NCBI GenBank assembly: GCA_028571685.1
Contig: CM053143.1
Span: 2,981,501-3,045,500, forward strand
Reading direction: 5' to 3'
Length of the DNA: 64,000 nucleotides
From: Heterohyrax brucei
Lineage: Eukaryota > Chordata > Mammalia > Hyracoidea > Procaviidae
Part shown: in pieces, positions 1-12,498 of the stretch
How the letters are laid out: the number at the start of each line of letters is the position of its first letter
Position numbering within the stretch: the stretch's first letter is position 1
Translations under genes and position numbers: made by a program
Notes under the pieces: generated by a model
Database searches by the model: none
What the model was told of the DNA's origin: nothing
What the model saw: only the letters and a program-made list of their open reading frames with translations

Positions 1-1216
1 GTGCATCTGACTTGTTTTCTTCTTTGTAATAATATCAGTCTTCAAAAGCATAAATACACAGCTTATTCTATCTTTTTACTCATAGAAGAAAAGTGAAGAA
101 CAAGAGGAAATCTGTGGGGAAATAAGTTAAATATCTCAGCAGAGTTGGTCCTCTGTTAAAGACACAGCTAAAATACTAATTCAGATTCCTAGACTCTTTC
201 AAACTTGAATAAACACTTAAAAGGGAACAGTTTAAATTATTAAAATGCATTTTATGTAGGTACATTTGTATCTTAATACCACTGTACTCAAGGTGCCATG
301 GAAAACAGCTAATACTCTTATTTAAAAACAACATCAACAACAACAAAAAAAAAAACAACTTAAACTTTCCAGACCCTGTCAGGAAAAAAATTATTTGGCC
401 TTACAACAGTTTACAGAAAGTCTGAGGAACAATGGATTCAAATGGCAGGGTGAACAAAACTAATCAGAAAAACTCCTCTTAATATATAACACTGCTTTAA
501 ATGTAGTTCTGAATCATCATAAAAATAAGACAATTCTTTGGGAGGGCAGAAAAGCATAAGAGGTCAAGATTTCAGGGACCTGCAGCTTTACGGTATCTGC
601 TAAGTTGGGGACAGGCAGTGTTTAACAGCCCACAATCAGCACAGGAGATCCCCAAGGCTTATTATAATCCTGTGCCTTCTTCTTACCCCTCCCAACCACA
701 TCTCCCCCGCTTTAAAACCCAACACTGAGTGACAGACTAACAGCATGGAACAACATTGGTCAAACAGACTTCTCAGTAGCTAGAAGACAGTGTAACGATA
801 GCATCCAGGTGTTGAGAAAAAAATAAATTCCTATGTGTTGTCTGACTAGCATTTAAGAAAAGAACTGAAATAGAGAAATTTTAAAAGCAAACAAGAACTC
901 AGTATTTACTGCCATACGACTTAAGACAACTTTTGAAGACTGCTGTGTGCTTCAGAAAGAAATAAAATAATTTTTGAGCAAGGAGAAATGTTTAGCACCA
1001 AAAGCAGATAAATGAGTAAAGCCATACAAAACGGTGATTACACAAATTAAGAAAAAATGTCTTCTGGTGGCTTTCAAAAACAACATTAAAAATTGATTTT
1101 TCAATAACCATAGCATACAAATCAGGAGCAGGGATAACTGTAGTGAAAATCAGAATCAGCTTTCACACAAAAGGTTAAAACTATCTACCCCCACACAGTA
1201 ACTGCACAGTTTCATT
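1..1216. other. Unique intron sequence
   Basis: AT-rich intron with short A-runs and no coding signal, RNA gene or recognisable repeat. A slightly GC-richer patch around 590-720 was inspected and matched nothing known to me. Confidence 0.55.
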
Positions 1217-1245
1217 TGTTGTTTTATTTTTATTTTTATTTTTTA

Positions 1246-2189
1246 CTGTGATTGAAAGTATAAAATCCACATTAAATTTGCATGCCCACCTATCTGTACC
1301 TCCTTCTGCTCTCCTTGCCTGGTGACAGCAGACTCTTCCTCACTACTCTATACATGACATATCCTCTTAACAAAACACTGTCCCTTTCTCTGAACCCTCT
1401 CCTCTCTCCTCCAGTAAGAGGCCAGTAGGACAGCATCCTATAAATGCAAAGAACCACGAGGTGCACACACCATATGGTCACACCGTGTCCCCAAAGCCAA
1501 TCCATTTCTCTGCAGAGAGTTGACCTAAGTAATGATTTCTAGTCAGGGAACGCAGCAGATCTAGGCGGCATGGTCCCAGGGGAACTCTCAGGCCTTCAGA
1601 CCAACTGTGGTCTTTTAGTGGAGTTCCTGAGGTGCACCCCTCTTTTTCTCATGTTGCCACTGGGACTCAACATTGTGTGCCCCATGCTGGCTGCCTCTGG
1701 TGGTGGCCAGGCACTGTCTGGCTCTTCTGGTCACATGTTGATACAGTCACCCATTCCCATGGGTCCTTGTGTCTTCTGGGCACTCTTTCCCTCATATTTT
1801 TGTCATCCTTAGTGACCATCAGTTCTGGCTGAGTTGGGAACATTTGGTGTACCTCACATGGCAGCTTGCTAGCTTTTAAGACCCCAGACGCCACTCACCA
1901 AGATGGGGTAGAGAAGACTCTCTCAGCAATAGGCTAATTATGCCAGTTGGCCTAGATGTCCCCTCAGACCATTGTCCCCAGACCCCCACCCCTGCTACTC
2001 TGTCCTTCCAATATTGGCTTAAGATTGGAAGAGTTTTCAGGTTATGTTAAAGTCCAGTTAAACTGATCTTCTTTCTGACGAGTGTTGTCGCTGATTTCAA
2101 ACAATCAAATTTCTATCAATTATCTAATATACAATCAAATCTCTCCTTCCCTCCCTCCCCTCCTTTGCAGCCATCAGGGAGTTTTTTCT
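1246..2189 (-). repeat. L1 copy A 3' UTR, long form
   Basis: This stretch between the ORF2 end and the A-tail aligns over most of its length with 44100-45010 (same strand) and, inverted, with 58310-58980. On the minus strand it ends TTTCAATCACAGTAAAAA, the L1 3' terminus also seen at 34110-34125. Small ORFs inside it are incidental. Confidence 0.8.
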
Positions 2190-5100
2190 TCTCTACATGA
2201 GTCTGTTTTTAAATTCTTATACTACAGGTCTCATAAAATATTTGCCCTTGTGTCGCTGACTGGTTTCACTCAACATAATGCCTTCCAACTGAAACCAGGT
2301 TACGAGATGTATCCTAAAATCATCATTGTTCTTTTCCATTGCATAGTGTTCTGTTGACTACATGTATCATGGTTTGTTTATCTATTCATATGTTGCTGGG
2401 CATCTGAGTTGATTCCATCTTTTCGCTACTGTGGACTGTGCTGTGCTGCAATAAACAATTGTATGCATGTATCTGTTCACGTGACTACCCTTGAGTCTAC
2501 AGGATATATTCAAAGCAGTGGGATTACTGGGTCAAATGGTATATGTATTTCCAGCTTTCTAAAGAAGTGCGAGATTGCTTTCCAAAGAGGTTGTACCAAC
2601 TTGCAATCCCACTAGCGGTGTAGGAGAGTTTCAATCTCTTTACAGTCTCTCCACCATTTGTTGTTTTGTTTCTTGGATCATGGCCAACCTTTTTGGAGTG
2701 AGATATTATCACACTGTAGTTTCGATTTGGATTTCTCTAAGAGCTAATGATCGTGAGCATTTCCTCATGTGTCTTTTGCCTGCGTGGAGGTCTTCTTTAG
2801 AGAAGTGTCTGTCCATCACCTTTGCTCATCACTTAATTATTTACCTTTTCCTTGCTATTTTGCAGTACCTTGTAGATTATGGAGATCAGATATCAATCTG
2901 ACGTATAGCTGCAAAATACTTTTTTTCCATTCCGTAGGTGGTCTTTTAATTCTTTTGATAAAGTCTTCGGATGAGCAAAAGTGTTTGATTTTTAGTAGTT
3001 TTAATTTATCTATTTTCTGTTGATTGGGCTTTCTCACATTTTGAAGTCTAAGTTGTGTATTAAAGCTTCCATTATTGACTGCATTTTGTCTTGCATGTTC
3101 TTTATGGTTTTAGGTTTGATATTTTGGTCTTTGATTTGAATTGTTTTTTGTATAAAGTGTGAGATATGGATTTTCTTTCAATTTCTTTGCAGATGAATAT
3201 CCATTTTTGCCAGCACCATCTGTTAAAGAGATTGTTTTTACCCCAGTTTACACTCTTAAGGACTCTCTCAAATATCAGCTCCTCACAGGAGGATGGAAGC
3301 ATCTCTGGAATCTCAGCTCTGTTCCATTGGTCTAGATGTCTCTTTTTGTATAAGTACCGGCTGTTTTGACTAGTGGGGCAGTGTAATAGGTTCTAAGGTC
3401 AGGTAGTGACAGCCCTTCCACTGTGTTCTTTTTCTACTGCATATCCTGGGTTTCGCTTCTTTTCAAAAAAAGTTGATTTGTTTCGCCATCTCATTAAAAG
3501 ATGTCTCTGGAATTTGTATTGGGATCACATTGTTTATGTCAATCACTTTGGGTAAAATGGACACGTTCAGAATGTTAAGTCTTCCTACCCATGAGTAGGG
3601 TAAGTTTCTCCATTCATATAGTGCTCTCTTAGTTTCTTGCAGTAAAGTCTTTTTGTAGGTCTCTTCTTTAGTTAGATCTGTTTCTAGATATTTTATCTTC
3701 TTGGGGGCTACAATAAATGGTATTGATTTGGTGATTTTTTTAAAAATGATCTCTTTGTTGGAATAAAGGAATCCTACTGATTTACTTATGTTGTCTTATA
3801 TCCTGATACTCAGCCAAACTCTACTACCAGTTTCAGCAGTTTACTTATGGATTCATTAGGATTCTCTGCATATACAATCATATATCATCTGCACATAAGA
3901 GAGATTTTTACTTCTTCTTTGCCTATGCAGATGTCCTTTTTTACTTTGTCTTATCTAACTGCTCTGGCCAGAACTTCTAGTACAATGTCGAAGAGAAGTG
4001 GTAAGAGTGGACATCTTTGTCTAATTCCCGTTCTCAAGGGGAATTCTTTCAGTTTTTCTACATTCTGAGAGATGTAGGAGGTTGGCTTTACGTAGATGGC
4101 CCTTATTGTGTTGAGGAATTTGCTTTTTATTCCTAATTAGCTGAGAGTTCTTAGCACAAATGGGTGCTGGACTTTGTCAAGTGTCTTTTCTACAGCAATT
4201 GACAAATTCAGGTGATTCTTGTCTTTTGTGTTATTTATGTGGTTGATCCCATTAATTGTTTTTCTGTGTTGAACCAGCCTTACATCTCTGGTATGACTCC
4301 AACTTAGCTATGACAAATTTTTTTTTTTTTTTTTTGATACGTTGTTGAATCCTACTGGTAAGAATTTTGTTGAAGATGTTTGCATCCAGTTTTACGAATG
4401 ATATTGGTCTGTAATTTTCCTTTTTGGTGGGATCTTTCCCTGGCTTTGTTAACAGGGTTATGCTGGCTTCACAGAATGAATTTGGGAGTATTCCATCACT
4501 TTCTATGCTGTGAAATAGTCTCAGTAGTATTGGAGTTAACTCTTCTCTAAAAACTTGGTAGAACTCTGCAGTGAAGCCATCTGGGCCAGAGTTTTTTTTG
4601 GTTGGTAGTTTTTTAAGGAATTTTTCAGCCTCTGTGATGAGTTCTTTAAGTTGTATTACTTCTCCTTCTTAGAATGTTGTTAAGTGATATGAATCTAGAA
4701 TTTGTCCATTTCCTCTAGGTTTTCAAATCTGTTAAGAGTACAGTCTTTCGTAGTAGTCTGTTATGATACTTCAGATTTCTGTTGGATGTGCTGTGACATA
4801 TCCCATCTCATTTCTTATTTGGGTTATTTATTTCCTCTCCTGTTTTTCTTTTGTAAGTTTAGCCAAGGGTTTGTCAATTTTGTTGTTCCTTTCAAAAAAC
4901 CAGCTACTGCTTTTATGAATGTTTTAGATTGTTTTTCTATTCTTTAATTCATTGACTTCTGCTCTCACCTTTACAATCTGTTGTCTTCTGGTGCCTCAGG
5001 GGTTCCTCTGTTGCTCTCTTTCTACTTGTTCAAACTGTATGGTTAATTCTTTGGTTTGGGTCCTTTCTTCATTCTGGATGTATGCATCTATAGACATAAA

Positions 5101-6005
5101 CTGACCTTTGAGCACTGCCTTGGTTGTATCCCATAGGTTCTGGTATGAAGTGCTTTCATTTTCATTTGATTCCATAAATTTCTTCTTTTGTCCTTGATCT
5201 CTTCTATAACCCATCACTTTTTGAGCAAGGCCATGTTCAGTTTCGATGAATTCCAACTTCTATCTACTACTGCTACTGATTTCTTCTTCTGCTACTGATT
5301 TCACTTTTACAGCTTTACGGTCTGAGTAGATGCTTTGCAATAATTCAATGGTTTGGATTTTGTTGAGAATTCCTTTATGTCTTAACATATGTTCTACTGT
5401 GGAAAATGTCAGATGTGCACTGGAGAAGGTATACTTATCTGTTGGTGGATCAAAAGTTCTCTATATGTCAATAAGGTCTAATTGGTCAATTGTCACAATA
5501 AGATCTGTGTCTTTACTGATCTTTTTCCTAGATCATCTGTCCATTACTGAAAGGGGACTGTTGAAGTATGCAACTATTACTGCAGAGTGATCTATCTCAT
5601 TTTTCAATACAGTTAGTGTTTCTTCGATGTATTTAGATTGCTCTCATATTGCGTGCATAAATATTTACTATTGTTAAGTCCTGCTTGTTTCCTGAACCTT
5701 TCAGCAATAACTAATGACCGCCCTTGTCTATGATGGTTGATTTTACATTTAAATTGATTTTATCTGAGATTAGTATTGCTACACCTGCTGTTCCTTGTAT
5801 ATTGTTAGCTTGGTATACATTATTCCATCCTTTAATTTTCAGTTTGTTCATGTCTTTAAATCTAAGGTGTGCATCTTGTAAGCAACTTATAGATGGTTCA
5901 TGTCTTTTGATCCAAGGTGTCATTCACTGTCTTTTTATTGGAGCGTTCAGTCCATTTACATTCAGTGTAATTACTGATAGGTATGTGTTTAGCACTATCA
6001 TTTCG
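2190..6005 (-). pseudogene. L1 copy A ORF2 (endonuclease-reverse transcriptase), broken
   Basis: ORF2 encodes the endonuclease and reverse transcriptase that copy L1 RNA into a nicked target. The endonuclease part is readable at 5711-5923, with DPSISCLQ-like sequence in which the catalytic QETH motif reads QDAH. The reverse-transcriptase box lies near 3885-3900, where FADD reads CADD. The C-terminal region (about 2524-3302) retains KDFIKRIKRPPTEW-like and HDPRNKT-like stretches. Stops and frame changes break it throughout, so it cannot supply active protein. Confidence 0.85.
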
Positions 6006-6459
6006 CTGTATTTATTTCTGTGTTGGTACTTTGCATTTTGCTCTTGATACTCTGCTCTGGGTCATTCTTCTTTATGGGTTGACTTTTCATCTTTTTTCAC
6101 TGTTGGTTTTTTGTTTGTTAAAACTCCTGTATTAACGTTTCTTGTTTTGATATGTTGCGTTGTTATTGTGCTCTGTGGCTACCCCATCATTCCCTTTAAT
6201 GTTGTAAATTTAAATTCAATTTTAACTTCTGCATGTCTTATTAACTTCCTCTCCATTTGAAAGGCCTATAACTACTGTAGCATATACCTCTTTTCAATGT
6301 GATAGTGTCTTAGTTTTTATGATATGATCACTGGTTCCCTTCTTTTAATATTATAGATTTGATTGAGTGCTGTGCCTTCCCTAACTAAGTAGTTCTCTGG
6401 ACGTTATGTCCTGCATTGCTTTCTTAAATATACATTTAATGATTTTGTATTTGTAAGCC

Positions 6460-7262
6460 AAGAGCTTCTTTCAATATTTCTTGTAGTTTTGGCTCAATTT
6501 TCTAACAAAGTCTCTAAGCTTCTGTTTATCAGCAAGTGTCTTAATTTCATCTTCATATTTAAAGGGCAATTTTTCAGGAGATATCATTCTTGGTTGGAAA
6601 TTCTTCTCCTTCAAGGCTATTAATGCGTCATCCACTGCCTCCATGCTAACATTTATTCAGCTGAGAAGTCAGATGAAATGCTGCAGGGTTTACCTCTGAA
6701 TGCTAGCTTTGCTTTGAGTCTCGCAGCCTATAAAAGATTCTGCTTCTGTTTCATTTTATTAAGCTTGAGTATAACATGTCTTGGTGTCTTTCTTTTTGGG
6801 TCTAGTTTATGTGACATTCTATACACATCATGGATATTTATGGTCTTTTCTTTGATAATTTCAGGCAAGTTTTTTGTCAGCATTTCAACAACAAAACTCT
6901 CTGTGTTTACAGGTGTCCCTTCTTGTTCAGGAGCTCCAATTAATTGTAGATTGTTCCTCTTGATAGAGTCCCCCATGTTTCTTACTGCTTCTTCATTTTT
7001 CTGATTTACTTTATCTAATTTCTCCTCATAAATGCTGGTCTCAGACACTCTATCTTCAAGGTCACTAAATCTGACTTCGAGCTTCTCAATTCCACTCTCG
7101 ATCTGTTGGATTTCAGAACGTTGATGTTCCATCAGTTCCAATAGCTTAACTTTTCATTCTGCTCTGCTACATTTTCTTTAATCTCTAGGAGGAGCTCTTG
7201 ATATAATTCTTTTGTACTTGACCTCCAATAGTTTTAGAAAGGCTTCTTCATTGGGAAGTTTT
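6460..7262 (-). pseudogene. L1 copy A ORF1 (RNA-binding protein), broken
   Basis: ORF1 is the trimeric RNA chaperone of L1. An uninterrupted 137-codon piece (6728-7141) runs from the heptad-rich coiled coil (EIQQIESGIEKLEVRFSDLE) into the RRM-like domain (MGDSIKRNNLQLIGAPEQEG). It continues with PEIIKEKTINIHDVYRM and DPKRKTPRHVILKLNK. The C-terminal domain is then lost to a frame change near 6728. Neighbouring 5' UTR and ORF2 confirm the order 5' UTR, ORF1, ORF2, 3' UTR. Confidence 0.85.
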
Positions 7263-8352
7263 TTGATTCTTTATTGTTGGGGTTTTCTATGGTGGGCTGT
7301 TTCTTTAACTGCTTGGCTATGGTCTGTTGCTTTTGGGATCTCTAGAGGCTGTTTAGATTGTCTCATGTTGCCTCAACAGGAGCTGAGGTGTAGTTTTGAG
7401 AAGGGTGCTGTTCAGCAGCCATCTCTGTGTACTCTAGTGACTGGACCCAGTGGACTCTCTGGGGTGGCTTGCTCTATCTTCTGGCTGGCAAATACACCAC
7501 CCTGCTTATGGAGTCACTAGGGGGCCATCAATCAAAACTATGATTTGGGTGACTAAAGTCTGAAAGAGATGCCATTGGGTCCTAGCAGTAATTTCTGCAG
7601 GCAGTCATTTTCAAAAGCTAAAAGCTACCTGACAACTTCCAAAACCAAAATCAGTCAGGCTGTCAGGTTTGGCAGGCCCCACCTTCTGGCTAACAACATG
7701 GAAGCATCTCTTTGGCCATCCCCAGATTCTATGATGAATTTCAAAGTAGGGAGGGGCTACTGCCTTGCCACCATCCCCAGTCAGGCCCTACTTCTACTAC
7801 AACACTGTGCTAAACACAACCTTTGTCCTGGAAAAGTACTCCCTAGACTGGCACTGCCCCCCAGCCTGGGAAGAAGCTCCTCCTGAGTAACCCCATCTCT
7901 CAGCTGACCAAGATGGCATCCTGGTCAGGCTGCCCCTCCTACCATGAAACAGCTGAATCTATGGTAGAGCTCGGAAAAGAGAGGATGGAGGGGCTGTAGT
8001 GCCCTCAGTCTGTCACCATACTCTCAAAACATGGCTATCCCACACACTGTCTCTCCACTGTGACAGGACGTTCACTACAGCACTGCGTCTCAGTGTATCT
8101 GCTGGCTCATGCCCATCCCCTGCCTACCAGCCTATAAAAATAAAGATAAAAGAACCACTACTTTCAGTCTGCACACATGGTCAGGCAGTAGGACCAGGGC
8201 TCAGCAAGAGAGAATAAATTTGCCATTTAGTGGCTCTATGTGTGCCCTAGGGCCAAGGGAGTGTCCAGAAAGCTTCATTCAATTATCAATCCAGGCCTTA
8301 GTTTTCAGAGGGAATTAAGAAGACATGTGTTTAGTCCACCATCTTGACTCCT
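7263..8352 (-). repeat. L1 copy A 5' UTR
   Basis: The stretch upstream of ORF1 is richer in G and C than the surrounding intron. It aligns with 50750-51865 of copy B, for example around TGGGTCCTAGCAGTAATTTC and AGGCCTTAGTTTTCAG. It ends at a GTCAAGATGGTGGAC-like sequence at 8340-8352, typical of an L1 5' start. Confidence 0.75.
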
Positions 8353-8824
8353 TACCCAACTTGTTTTTACTATTTCATTGTCTTCACCCAAGTCCAGGAG
8401 GCTCTTGTCTAGGCAAATATCTTTACTGGTTATTACAGTAACTTTTCTCCCCCAAACCACCAACTCTTTCAACTGAAAACATTAGCTGATAGTTGACTAC
8501 CTCACATTGTTAAATGCTCTTCTCAAAATCCTTGTCTTGTCCTTTTAACCAATTCTAAACTATGATATCCTGATTCTTACTTTAATCGAGTCTCCATATT
8601 GAAAGACTCATCTTAAAAAAAAAAGAAAAAACTTCAAATTTCAATAAAATTGTATTTTGCTCTTTCACTTTGTTGACACTCCTAAAGGCTGACAACTGAT
8701 TTCCTCCCTGGCACAGCAGACAACAAACAACTCTGCCTCACTAGCATATTGTGGTGATATCAGTGAGCCAACAACAGTCAACAGTAGTTACAGTGCCTGA
8801 CAGTAATTTTGTATTTCAGGTATA
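8353..8824. other. Unclassified intron sequence
   Basis: Between L1 copy A and the first SINE. It holds an 18-base A-rich run near 8615 and no open frame of note; it may contain an old, unrecognised repeat. Confidence 0.5.
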
Positions 8825-9012
8825 AAAACCAAAAAGTAACAAAACAAAACAAACAAAACAGTGCTGTCAGTTTCAACTCAAAATGACCCTATAAAACACA
8901 GTAGAACTGCCCCACCGAGTTTCTAAGGAGTACTTGGTGGATTTGAATTGTCAACTTTTTCATCAGCAGCCTCACAACTTAACTGTTAAGGCTACCAGGG
9001 TTTCCATTTCAG
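8825..9012 (-). repeat. AfroSINE copy, minus
   Basis: Plus-strand text reads tail first: an (AAAC)n tail at 8845-8861, then the body (CAACTCAAAATGACCCTAT, AGTAGAACTGCCCC, GGTGGATTTGAATTG) and the tRNA-derived head ending CTACCAGGGTTTCC. The head with its box B (GGTGGATTTGAATTG complement) marks it as a tRNA-headed SINE. It is diverged. Confidence 0.85.
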
Positions 9013-9062
9013 GTACGGGTGAAACTTATCAACCAGCTTTATACTTTGTTAACTTAAATATG

Positions 9063-9275
9063 GAGTCTCTGGGCGATGCAAATGGCTAATGCGGTTGGTA
9101 CAGCCAACCAAAAAGCTGGAGGTTCCAGTCTACCCATAGGTGACTGAGAAGAAAGGCCTGGGATCTATTTCTGATCAGCCACTGAAAATCGCAGGGAATA
9201 TAGTTCTATTGTGATACACATGGGGTTGCCATGAGTCAGAACCAACATGATAGCCAAAACCCATTGTTGATGATT
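9063..9275 (+). repeat. AfroSINE copy, plus, old
   Basis: Recognised by the head AAAAGCTGGAGGTTCCAG (box B region), the middle segment GAAAATCGCAGGGAATA and the tail GAGTCAGAACCAACATGAT. It is more diverged than the neighbouring copy and lies in the opposite orientation 50 bp away. Confidence 0.75.
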
Positions 9276-10959
9276 TGATAATATTCCTTTTACATCAGAC
9301 AATAAAAAAAAAAAAGACATACTGCTAATATGCAAACAAACAATAAGGTCACAGAGAATTAAGAGGTAAAGAATAGAATCAATTTCACGCAAACACTAAC
9401 CAAAAGTACCTGATATAGTAATGTTAATAGCAGGCATAACTGATCAGGAAGCAAAACAAGTGGTAAAGATATTCATATTCATATTCGTAAAAGGATTAAT
9501 TCACTGAAAAAGCAAAGGTCTCTGAACCTGTTGGTGTGCACCAAGTCACACGATTTACAAAATATAATGCTCAAACTGACAAGCCTCTCTTGGGAAGGTT
9601 TAACATATCTCCCTTATAAACGGATTTATCAAAAAGAAAAAAATAAGCAGGAAAGCTACAGATACTGTGATCATCACAACTGCCCAAAACTGATCTACGC
9701 AATATGCATAGACGGCTGCCCCCACACCTGAAAAATATGCTTCCATTTCAGTCACATTTGGCACATTTATAAGTCTGGAGTACATGAAACAAGTCAACAA
9801 ATTTTAAATCTTCATTCACAAACAGGTCACATTCTTTATCCAAAGCACAATTAATGTATAAATCTACAATGAAAACATATTTTTAAAAACCTTATGCATA
9901 TGACAATTTAAAAATATGCTTCTTTTTAACCTGGGGCTTAAACAAAAAATCCATGGAACTTTTTAAAATCATAAACTGGACAATAACAAAACTACCGCAT
10001 TGTTAATACCATAGAATTCACTTAAAACAGAATTTGTGAAGAAATTATTAACTTTATATAACTACACTTAAAAATGAAAAACTAAAAAGTAGCATTCAAC
10101 TTTAGAAGTCACCAAGTAATTCACAACAAAACAGGATGAAGAGAGAACAAAATGAAGTAAATGAATGTAAGAAACAGAGTTTTTAAAAAATTCAGAAGTT
10201 AAAGATGCACAGAAAAAAAACTGCTTCACGGAAAACTAAGCATGAAATACTGTTCAGTTGTCTCATTCGAATTCCATGTGAGTTCTCCATCACTGAATAA
10301 CTGTAGTTATTAGGCAGAGATGATTAATAGCAATGCCAAACAAGTGTTATCTATTGATACATCGACAAACTGGCTGCAAATTGAGGTTCTACTGACGTCC
10401 CGCCCCATCATGGAAGAAGTCAGTTTTGCATTCATTTGCACTTATATTTCAATATTTCTGATCTATAAATGTGGCTGTTGTTTTTTGTTCTTGGAACCAG
10501 CTATAACACCTGACTATTCCCTCATTAATCGTGAGTCAAACACACGTACACTTTAATGCCCCTATGAAAGAAATGATCTTACGTTTTTTAAAACATTACT
10601 CTCTAATAGTTATAACGGAGCCTAAATCTGTTTCTCTGAAAAGAACCATCAGCAAACCTGACACGGAAATAAGCAAGACTGACAGGGAAGCAAACTAAAA
10701 TAGAGGGGAGCAAAAAATCAACGTTAACAGTGCAAGTGTCAACGTAACTTAGAGATACAACAGAAATTAAAATGCATTCAGTACATGCTGTAGGAAACCT
10801 TGCGAGTTAATCTGAAAACTTACGTGAGATGGGAAATGCTTAAGAAATACAAATTTCATAACTGACAACTACCATGACTCATCAATGTATACTAAAACAA
10901 TTGAGTGATGTATTGTCAGGGAAGAAGACTGACATGATTTGAAAGTGTAATCTCATAAA
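9276..10959. other. Unclassified AT-rich intron
   Basis: No exon, RNA gene or clear repeat seen in 1.7 kb. Short open frames here lack codon-like bias and homology that I can recognise. Confidence 0.55.
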
Positions 10960-11114
10960 AATCCATTGCCATCAAATCTATTCCAACTCACAGTACCTTA
11001 CAGGAAAGGGCAGAATTGTCCCATAAGGTTTCCAAGGAGTGGCTGGTGGATTTGAACTGCTGACCTTTCAGTTAGCAGGCCTAGCACTTAATCACTGCAC
11101 CACCAGGGCTCCAA
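10960..11114 (-). repeat. AfroSINE copy, minus
   Basis: Complete-looking body from CCATTGCCATCAAATCTATT through GGTTTCCAAGGAGTGGCTGG to the head ACCACCAGGGCTCC. The box B region (GGATTTGAACTGCTGACC) is well kept. Confidence 0.9.
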
Positions 11115-11669
11115 CAATTCCACAGATTACGTATTAATTACAAAGTGGGGCAAAATGTATACTTACAAGACAGAAATCTGTGGACAGTGATAGAACTCAA
11201 GCTGCTGATAATGTAACAGGCTGACAGAGTACCCATCTCCTTGGGACCATCCTGGGCCAAAATATTTCAGCAAGCTGAGTCAAATCTGAGTCAACATCAA
11301 CTAACAACATAACAGCAAAATCATGAAGAAATAATCAGACAAACTGCTACTATGAGACATTTTGCAGAATAACTGGCCTAGACTGTCTAAAATATCAGTC
11401 ATGAAAATGAAAGCCAAGAAAAGGCAGGAAGATTCTTCCAGATTAAAAGTATTTAAAAACTTACAGTAACCAAATGTAATTATGATCTCTGATGGATTAT
11501 TGAATTTAAAAAAAAAGGAACTGTGAGAATATAAAATAGCAACGAAGGACATTTCAGGACATAGGGAACATTTGAAAATCTATGTATTATGTAATAGTTT
11601 TGAACTAACTTTCTTACAGGTGATCATAATATCGTAGCTACACAGGAAACGTCCTTGATCTTAGGCAAC
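11115..11669. other. Intron with possible RTE/SINE tail remnant
   Basis: The stretch 11275-11310 (GAGTCAACATCAACTAACAA) resembles the (CAA)n-type 3' tail of the local RTE and SINE, plus orientation, but the upstream part is too diverged to classify. A 10-base A-run occurs at 11507. Confidence 0.4.
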
Positions 11670-11678
11670 GTATCAGGT

Positions 11679-12489
11679 TGTTGTTGTTGTTGTTGTTAGG
11701 TGCCATGGAGTCAGTTTCGACTCGTAGCGCCCATAAGAATAACAGAACTAAACACTGCCTGGTCTTGCGCCACATCCACAATCATTTTTAGGCTTAAGCC
11801 CATTTTTGCAGCCACCGTGTCAATCCATCTTGTCGAGGGTCTTCCTCTTTTTTGCTGACCCTCCACTCTGCCAAGCATGATGTCCTTCTCCAGGGACTGA
11901 TCTTTCCTGACAACATGTCCAAAGCATGTAAGACACAGTTTTGCCATCTTTGCTTCCAAGAAGCACTCTAGCTGTACTTCTTCCAGAACAGATCTGTTTG
12001 TTCTTTGGGCGGTCCAAGGTACATTCAACACTCTTCTATAGCACCACAAGTCAAAGGAATCAATTCTTCTTCTGTCTTCTTTGTTCATGGTCCAGCTTTC
12101 GCATGCATACGATGCAACTGAAAATACCATGGCTTGGGTCAGGAGCATTTTAGTCTTCAAGGTGACATTCTTACTTTTGAATACTTTGAAGAGATCTGTT
12201 GCAGCAGATTTTCCCAATGCAATGCATCTTTTGATTTCTTTACTGTTTCTTCCAAGGGCGTTGATTGTGGACCTAAGTAAAATGACATCCTTGACGACCT
12301 AAATCCTTTCTCCATTTATGACAATGTCGCTTACCGGCCCAGTTGTGATGATGTTTGTTTTCCTGATGTTGAGGTGCAATCCATACTGAAGGCTGTGGTC
12401 CTTGATCTTCATCAGCAGATATCTCAAATCTTCTTCATTTCCAGCCAGTAAGGTGGTGTCGCCTGCATAATGCAGGTTGTTAATGAAAT
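11679..12489 (-). mobile_element. RTE copy 1, 5'-truncated, with 9-bp target duplication
   Basis: BovB-like RTE non-LTR retrotransposon 3' part. The (GTTGTT)n tail at 11679-11697 is the (CAA)n end of the minus-strand element. The body matches RTE copies 2 and 3. A direct repeat GTATCAGGT flanks it at 11670-11678 and 12490-12498, which fixes both ends and shows it was inserted by target-primed reverse transcription already truncated. Confidence 0.9.
11711..12217 (-). pseudogene. RTE copy 1 C-terminal reading frame (168 codons)
   Basis: This is the C-terminal end of the RTE endonuclease-reverse transcriptase polyprotein, downstream of the catalytic boxes. Readable blocks include MGKSAATDLFKVFKSKN, KEDRRRIDSFDLWCYRRVLN, FGHVVRKDQSLEKDIMLGRV and GRPSTRWIDTVAAKMG, which match the corresponding region of ruminant BovB in pattern. 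The frame is open over the whole retained region, making this the best-preserved RTE piece in the window, but it lacks endonuclease and RT cores and is not functional on its own. Confidence 0.85.
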
Positions 12490-12498
12490 GTATCAGGT

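Larger units (their letters stand above)
1217..8352 (-). mobile_element. L1 copy A, near full length, dead
   Basis: A long interspersed L1 lying on the minus strand, the same strand as PDGFC. Its A-tail appears as a T-rich run at 1218-1245, followed inward by an 800-bp 3' UTR shared with copy B and the fragment at 58310. Then come ORF2 (about 2190-6005), ORF1 (about 6460-7262) and a GC-richer 5' UTR ending near the AGATGGTGGACTAAAC start at about 8350. Both reading frames carry many stops and frameshifts. No target duplication was found by eye. Confidence 0.9.

Noticed and set aside
6678..7004. 108-codon plus-strand ORF rich in hydrophobic residues
   Set aside because: Antisense of L1 copy A ORF1; the hydrophobic look comes from reading coiled-coil codons backwards.
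7810..8330. GC-richer zone as a host promoter or CpG island
   Set aside because: It is the L1 copy A 5' UTR, has few CpGs and is duplicated in copy B.
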